The position numbers were made by a program, and so were the translations under genes. 64,000 bases of DNA from Pseudarthrobacter sp. fls2-241-R2A-127 (GTDB lineage Bacteria > Actinomycetota > Actinomycetes > Actinomycetales > Micrococcaceae), in NCBI RefSeq assembly GCF_030209355.1, contig NZ_JARVSF010000007.1, forward strand, positions 18,640 through 82,639. Reading direction: 5' to 3'. Below the pieces are notes generated by a model that was not told the origin of the DNA, made no database searches, and saw nothing but the letters and a program-made list of their open reading frames with translations. Numbering within the stretch: position 1 is the first letter of the stretch; each line of letters opens with the position of its first letter. Shown here one piece after another: positions 59,502 through 64,000 of the stretch.

Positions 59502-60782
59502 ATGAGTCAGGAACAGCCTCCTATCCGCAGCCGCCGGGAACTCCGGAAGGCCAGGGACGCCCAACAGGGAACCCCGGCCACCACGGAACAAGTCCCGCCT
59601 GCCGCGAATCGGCCGGCCGCCGGGGCACCCGAACCTGCCAGCCAGGAACCTGCCACCCAGGATCCTGTACCCAGCCCTGCCTTGCCCTCAACTGCCGAGA
59701 CCGCCGCGCGTCCGCAGTCCGTACCAGGCCAGGGCGCCCCCCAGCGCTCATCGCAGATCCGTGCCCGCGACCGCGCCGCCCTCCGCACCATCAAGGAGCT
59801 CGAGGAGAAGGAAGGGCAGCTGTCCGCCGGCGGGCCGCCCACCCGACGACAATTGCGGCTGCAGCAGCTCAAGGAGCAGGCCCTGACGCAGGCGAACCCG
59901 GTGGTTCCACCCGCAGCAGGCCCAAGCGCCCCGCCGGCCACCCGGACTCCCGCGCCCGCGGCCAAGCCCGACGCCGGAAAGGACGCCGCGACGGCGGACA
60001 CCACCACCCCTGGGACTACGGGAAGCCCGAACCAGGCGCCGGACGGTATGACGGTGGAGCAGGCTCTGGAAGCGCGCGCGCTCATCGCCGCGCAGGCGCG
60101 GAACCAGATCGCCAAAATGGAGCACATTGCCTCCCAGGACCCCGAAGCAGTGGATCCGGCAATCCTGGCCGAACAGATCGCGTTGGCCGAGCGGGCTGCG
60201 GTCATGAACCGGCGGGCGATGGCCCGGCAGAAACTCGCCGAACAGGCGGGGGGCCAGGCCGCGGTCCCCGCACCTCCCGCACCGGACGCGGGCTCCCGGG
60301 ACAACGCCGGCCCGTCCACCGCCAGCAACCTTGCCATGGTCACGCCGCTTGAGTTCGTCCAGGTGCCCGGCGTCGAGCGCCCGGTGATGAAAGCGCCGGC
60401 AACTTCGCATGTCCCGGTCACCACCCGGCCCGGCACCAAGGTCCAGGGTCCCGGCAAACGCCGCCCCGCAGCGCGCACCAAAACAGCCCCCGCCGATTCC
60501 GGTACCGGCCGGTCCCAGGTAATCGCGAGGGCCGAAGCGGCCGCCAAGGCGGCCAGCCGGCCCAAACCGGCAACGGGTGCCGAAGCCCAGTCTGAAGACC
60601 TGTTCGAGGACCTTCCCCGGGTGCCGGCCAGGTCCGCCTATGGCCTTGATCCACTGGACGCCGCAACGGCGGGGCTCACCAGGGCGCGGCGTAACCGCGT
60701 CCTCCAGTTCTGCGTCCTCGCGTTCGGGATCCTGGCACTCGTTGCCGGCATCATCCTGATCGTCACCGGCATGTCCCGCTGA
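59502..60782 (+). CDS. Ala/Pro-rich protein with C-terminal membrane anchor
   Basis: 426 residues. Mostly disordered Ala/Pro/Gln/Thr sequence with two charged helical stretches: QIRARDRAALRTIKELEEKEG (about 85-105) and EQALEARALIAAQARNQIAKM (about 185-205). The last 25 residues are one transmembrane helix (FCVLAFGILALVAGIILIVTG), giving a tail-anchored topology. No enzyme motif. Sits between nadD and rsfS, start ATG seven bases after nadD. Function unknown. Confidence 0.8.
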   Translation: MSQEQPPIRSRRELRKARDAQQGTPATTEQVPPAANRPAAGAPEPASQEPATQDPVPSPALPSTAETAARPQSVPGQGAPQRSSQIRARDRAALRTIKELEEKEGQLSAGGPPTRRQLRLQQLKEQALTQANPVVPPAAGPSAPPATRTPAPAAKPDAGKDAATADTTTPGTTGSPNQAPDGMTVEQALEARALIAAQARNQIAKMEHIASQDPEAVDPAILAEQIALAERAAVMNRRAMARQKLAEQAGGQAAVPAPPAPDAGSRDNAGPSTASNLAMVTPLEFVQVPGVERPVMKAPATSHVPVTTRPGTKVQGPGKRRPAARTKTAPADSGTGRSQVIARAEAAAKAASRPKPATGAEAQSEDLFEDLPRVPARSAYGLDPLDAATAGLTRARRNRVLQFCVLAFGILALVAGIILIVTGMSR

Positions 60783-60825
60783 CCCAAACAGCGGCATCGA
60801 ACACTTAACCCAAACAAGGAGTCCC

Positions 60826-61227
60826 GTGACTGCAACAGAATCGTCCATCGCCATGGCCCGTACGGCCGCCAAGGCTGCCGCTGACAAGATAGCCCACGAC
60901 ATCGTGGCCCTGGACGTGAGCGAACGGCTGGCCCTGGCCGACGTCTTCCTCATTGCCTCCGCGCCCAGCGAACGCCAGGTCAACGCCATTGTTGACGGCA
61001 TCGAGGAAGAACTCGCCAAGCAGGACCTCCGCCCGGTGCGCCGTGAGGGCCGGTCCGGCGGCCGGTGGGTACTCCTGGATTACTCGGACATCGTCATCCA
61101 CGTCCAGCACGAGGAAGACCGCGTGTTCTACGCCCTCGAACGGCTCTGGAAGGACTGCCCTGTGGTGGACTTGCAGCTGGCCGAGGACGTCCCGGCCCAG
61201 GCCGGCGCGGTGTCCGACGGCGAGTAG
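60826..61227 (+). CDS. rsfS: Ribosomal silencing factor RsfS
   Basis: Binds L14 and keeps the subunits apart in starvation. DUF143 fold of 133 residues: ADKIAHDIVALDVSERLALADVFLIASAPSERQVNAIVD, then GGRWVLLDYSDIVIHVQHEEDRVFYALERLWKD. GTG start. Usual partner of nadD. Confidence 0.95.
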   Translation: MTATESSIAMARTAAKAAADKIAHDIVALDVSERLALADVFLIASAPSERQVNAIVDGIEEELAKQDLRPVRREGRSGGRWVLLDYSDIVIHVQHEEDRVFYALERLWKDCPVVDLQLAEDVPAQAGAVSDGE

Positions 61228-61256
61228 CCGCACCCGGCTCCGCGAATATTCCCGAT

Positions 61257-61286
61257 TTGGAATTTTCGGAATTGCTGTTCTAAGAT
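61257..61286 (+). promoter_or_regulatory. Putative promoter of first tRNA-Ala
   Basis: TTGGAA, 18-base spacer, TAAGAT, located 57 bases before the tRNA. Confidence 0.45.
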
Positions 61287-61342
61287 ATTTGAGTTGCTTC
61301 GGGGGAGACCCGGAAGGAAGCTTCTCGGAGCGGCAACATTCC

Positions 61343-61415
61343 GGGGCTGTGGCGCAGCTGGTAGCGCACCTGCATGGCATGCAGGGGGTCAGGGGTTCGA
61401 GTCCCCTCAGCTCCA
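61343..61415 (+). tRNA. tRNA-Ala (GGC), copy 1
   Basis: Acceptor GGGGCTG with CAGCTCC and A73, D-arm GCGCAGCTGGTAGCGC, anticodon stem CCTGC/GCAGG with loop ATGGCAT giving GGC, T-arm AGGGGTTCGAGTCCCCT. CCA not encoded in full. Confidence 0.95.
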
Positions 61416-61422
61416 CCGGTAG

Positions 61423-61458
61423 ATCCGCCGGAACCATCATGGTTCCGGCGGATTTTTT
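61423..61458 (+). terminator. Terminator after tRNA-Ala copy 1
   Basis: Perfect 13-bp stem ATCCGCCGGAACC / GGTTCCGGCGGAT, loop ATCAT, followed by TTTTTG. Confidence 0.9.
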
Positions 61459-61614
61459 GTTTGCGCTGCGTTCGCGGCCGTGCACTGGCGCAGGTTCCGG
61501 CGGCAGCCGGTGGAGGCCAGCGGGACCGTAGACACCCGATTGGCGTCCAGCGCAAAAGTGCATTACTCTGGTCAGGTTGCTCCGGGGAATTTGGCCGGAA
61601 GGAACACTTCGTAC

Positions 61615-61687
61615 GGGGCTGTGGCGCAGCTGGTAGCGCACCTGCATGGCATGCAGGGGGTCAGGGGTTCGAGTCCCCTCAGCTCCA
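61615..61687 (+). tRNA. tRNA-Ala (GGC), copy 2
   Basis: Identical over all 73 bases to the copy at 61343-61415, same anticodon GGC. Confidence 0.95.
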
Positions 61688-61702
61688 CCGTGCAAAGCTT
61701 GG

Positions 61703-61740
61703 AAAAGGGGAACCATCACTTGGTGATGGTTCCCCTTTTT
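61703..61740 (+). terminator. Terminator after tRNA-Ala copy 2
   Basis: Perfect 17-bp stem AAAAGGGGAACCATCAC / GTGATGGTTCCCCTTTT, followed by T. Confidence 0.9.
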
Positions 61741-61893
61741 CGTTGCGTCCGGAATCGGAGCAGACCCCATGCCAAACTCTTCCCGCGCAGGTCAAACGGG
61801 GGTACAACTGTTCATGGAGGGCACACGGTCCCGCCGCTGGGCCGGACTAACCCGGAGCTCAGCTTCGGGACGTCGCTGACGAGGAGGTCGCAG

Positions 61894-62271
61894 ATGTCCC
61901 ATGCAGGTGATTCCGGCTACGGCGCGAATGGTGAAGCGTTTCCCCACGGAACGCCACTTTCCCGTGATACGGCCATCCGCGGGCCGGCCCGGCCGGCCCC
62001 GTACATTGGTGCGGGCGTACTGCTGGCGGCCGCGATTCTGCTCCCGCTGATGCCGCAGCTGTACTCATTCGATGCCCCCCGGCTGGGCGGCATGCCGTTC
62101 TTCTACTGGTACCAGCTGGCCTGGGTCCCGGTTTCAGCGGTGCTGACCGGCACAGCCTACTGGCTGGTCAACAGGGAAGACCGACGACGCCGTGCCGAGG
62201 CACGAGCGGGCGGCGCCCCGAAGGTGGGCGGCACCTCCGCCGGGGCCGGGCTGGGAGGGGACCGGCCATGA
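61894..62271 (+). CDS. DUF3311 small membrane protein (symporter partner)
   Basis: 125 residues. Two transmembrane helices (PYIGAGVLLAAAILLPLMPQL and FFYWYQLAWVPVSAVLTGTAYWL) as in DUF3311, which is found directly before sodium:solute symporters of the monocarboxylate type and probably forms part of the transporter. ATG behind GAGGAGG; stop overlaps the next start as ATGA. Confidence 0.88.
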   Translation: MSHAGDSGYGANGEAFPHGTPLSRDTAIRGPARPAPYIGAGVLLAAAILLPLMPQLYSFDAPRLGGMPFFYWYQLAWVPVSAVLTGTAYWLVNREDRRRRAEARAGGAPKVGGTSAGAGLGGDRP

Positions 62272-63944
62272 ACGGACGCGAAATCAACTGGACCGCCCTG
62301 ATCATTGTGGTGTTGCTGTTTGTGGTCGTGGCGGTGATGGGGTTCCTCGCCGCCAAGTGGCGGCGTGGATCCGAGGTGGAGGGCCTGCACAGCCTCGACG
62401 AGTGGGGACTGGGCGGTCGCGGCTTCGGAACCTGGATCACCTGGTTCCTGCTGGGCGGAGACCTCTACACCGCCTACACCTTCGTAGCAGTCCCGGCGGC
62501 GATGTGGGCCACGGGCGCGGTCAGCGGCTTCTTCGCCGTCCCCTACACCATCGTCCTCTACCCGATCATTTTCATCATCATGAGCCGGCTGTGGTCGGTC
62601 TCCCACCGCCACGGCTATGTCACCTCCGCGGACTTCGTGGGCGGCCGGTACGGCAGCCGCTGGCTCTCCCTGGCCGTGGCCGTGACCGGAATCGTAGCCA
62701 CCATGCCCTACATCGCACTGCAGCTGGTCGGTATCAAGGCGGTCCTGACGGTCTTGGGCCTGGGAAGCTCCGGCAACGTACTGTTGACCGACCTGCCGCT
62801 GATCCTGGCCTTCGTGGTCCTCGCCGCGTACACGTACACCTCGGGCCTGCGGGCACCGGCCATGATCGCGGTGGTGAAGGACCTGCTGATCTACCTCGCC
62901 GTCATCGTGGCAGTCATCTACCTGCCCATCAAGTTCGGCGGCTGGGACACGATCTTCAACTCCGCGCAGGCCAAGCTGGGCACTGTCAGCCAGGCCACGG
63001 GCAAGCCGGCCGGCGCCTTCATCCCCGGCGCCGCCAACTACTCCGCGTACTGGTCACTGGCGCTTGGGTCGGCCATGGCACTGTTCATGTACCCGCACTC
63101 GGTGACGGCCGTGCTTGCCTCGAAGGCGCGGAACACCATCCGCCGCAACGCCGCGATCCTGCCGCTGTACTCGCTGATGCTCGGTTTCCTGGCGCTGCTG
63201 GGATTCGTTGCCATCCAGGCCGGCACCAAGCCCATCGACCTGGATGGATCGGTCAACCCGCAACTGGTGGTTCCACAGCTTTTCCTTGACCACTTCCCGG
63301 CCTGGTTCGCCGGAATCGCGCTGGCCGCCATCGCCATTGGCGCCCTGGTGCCGGCAGCAATCATGTCCATCGCGGCCGCGAACATGTTCACGCGCAACAT
63401 CTACCGCGACTTCATCCGGCCCGACGTCGATGCCAGGACCGAGGCGAAAGTATCCAAGATCGTCTCCCTGGTGGTGAAGGTGGGCGCCCTGGTTTTTGTC
63501 ATCGCGATGGACCAGTCCGCTGCCATCAACATGCAGCTGCTGGGCGGCATCTGGATCCTGCAGACGTTCCCGGCCGTGGTGGCCGGCCTGTACACCCGCT
63601 GGTTTGACCGGTGGGCCCTGCTGGCCGGCTGGGCGGTGGGCATCGTCTTCGGAACCGTTTCCGCCTACAACGTGGTCAATCCGGTCACGAAGGCGCATTT
63701 TGGCGGCTCGGTGGCCGCCATCCCGGGGACGGACTTCAGCGTGTACATCGCCGTGTCAGCGTTCGCGCTCAACCTGGTGGTCGCCGTCGTCCTGACCGTG
63801 GTGTTGCGGGCGCTGAAGGTCCGGACAGGGGAGGACCTGACCCGGCCGACGGACTACGCCGCGGACGAAACGGATCCGAAAGTGGTACAGATCGAGCAAA
63901 CCCAGCATTACACCCAGCCGGGCGGCCCTTCGCCGGTCGCCTAG
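62268..63944 (+). CDS. Sodium:solute symporter family permease (monocarboxylate type)
   Basis: 558 residues with about 13 hydrophobic helices. SSS family by the long N-terminal helix, SLDEWGLGGRGFGTWITWFLLGGDLYTAY, and the late GALVPAAIMSIAAANMFTRNIYRD motif. Pairing with DUF3311 is typical of MctP-like uptake systems for pyruvate, lactate or acetate; the substrate is inferred. Ends in a charged tail. The 56 bases after it hold nothing I can assign. Confidence 0.9.
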   Translation: MNGREINWTALIIVVLLFVVVAVMGFLAAKWRRGSEVEGLHSLDEWGLGGRGFGTWITWFLLGGDLYTAYTFVAVPAAMWATGAVSGFFAVPYTIVLYPIIFIIMSRLWSVSHRHGYVTSADFVGGRYGSRWLSLAVAVTGIVATMPYIALQLVGIKAVLTVLGLGSSGNVLLTDLPLILAFVVLAAYTYTSGLRAPAMIAVVKDLLIYLAVIVAVIYLPIKFGGWDTIFNSAQAKLGTVSQATGKPAGAFIPGAANYSAYWSLALGSAMALFMYPHSVTAVLASKARNTIRRNAAILPLYSLMLGFLALLGFVAIQAGTKPIDLDGSVNPQLVVPQLFLDHFPAWFAGIALAAIAIGALVPAAIMSIAAANMFTRNIYRDFIRPDVDARTEAKVSKIVSLVVKVGALVFVIAMDQSAAINMQLLGGIWILQTFPAVVAGLYTRWFDRWALLAGWAVGIVFGTVSAYNVVNPVTKAHFGGSVAAIPGTDFSVYIAVSAFALNLVVAVVLTVVLRALKVRTGEDLTRPTDYAADETDPKVVQIEQTQHYTQPGGPSPVA

Positions 63945-64000
63945 CTGTACTGAGTCAGGACGTTGGTTACATCGTGAATAGGTGAAGACCTCTTAGGTTG

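Overview
This is a high-GC actinobacterial chromosome segment, most likely from the Micrococcaceae (Arthrobacter/Pseudarthrobacter type). I base that on the long-form GAPDH, a mycothiol-era Rv2466c-like reductase, the clpP1-clpP2-clpX and rplU-rpmA-obgE-proB-proA-nadD-rsfS gene orders, a short-stem-I ileS T-box, a DUF3311/SSS symporter pair and a ROK-type XylR. No lineage was tested by search. I see no prophage, insertion sequence, CRISPR array, integrase or toxin cluster; nearly all of it is ordinary chromosome. 

Layout. 1-7 kb: the 3' end of a tspO-like gene, a long GAPDH, a small coiled-coil protein, a membrane-anchored HNH nuclease, peptide deformylase, tRNA-His, oligoribonuclease, an MptB-type mannosyltransferase and an AlkD-like repair protein. 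7-17.4 kb is the accessory sugar-catabolism block: an aldose epimerase with a LacI-type operator; a LacI regulator plus alpha/beta hydrolase divergent from a three-gene operon (Gfo/Idh dehydrogenase, DUF993 aldolase-like protein, sugar isomerase); then xylB-xylA divergent from a ROK regulator over a clear palindromic operator. 17.6-31 kb: a secreted CAP protein with three ChW repeats, tRNA-Arg, a second-type SSB, a lipoprotein, EttA, a thioesterase, truncated haemoglobin, an MscS channel, OsmC, aminopeptidase N, RpiB, an Nei-type glycosylase, tRNA-Gly and tRNA-Pro. 

31-36 kb is protein quality control: trigger factor, ClpP1, ClpP2, ClpX and a DsbA-like reductase, with a ClgR-like box before clpP1. 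36-47 kb carries valS (minus strand), an SDR, an exonuclease/phosphatase-family protein, then a T-box-controlled ileS followed by folC, a DUF4233 protein and ndk. 47-53 kb: a VKOR-family protein, a very long RNase E/G and a TPP-riboswitch-controlled thiD-tenA fusion. 53.6-61.2 kb is the conserved rplU-rpmA-obgE-proB-proA-(small membrane protein)-nadD-(A/P-rich membrane protein)-rsfS run. Two identical tRNA-Ala(GGC) genes follow, and the window ends with a DUF3311/SSS permease pair. 

The part with the best claim to undescribed biology is the LacI-controlled dehydrogenase/DUF993/isomerase operon at 8-13.3 kb, which looks like a sugar route whose substrate and middle step I cannot name. Other second-look items are the ChW extension of the CAP protein, the ClgR-like box, an orphan segment between two terminators at 36.2-36.4 kb, and the duplicated tRNA-Ala unit.
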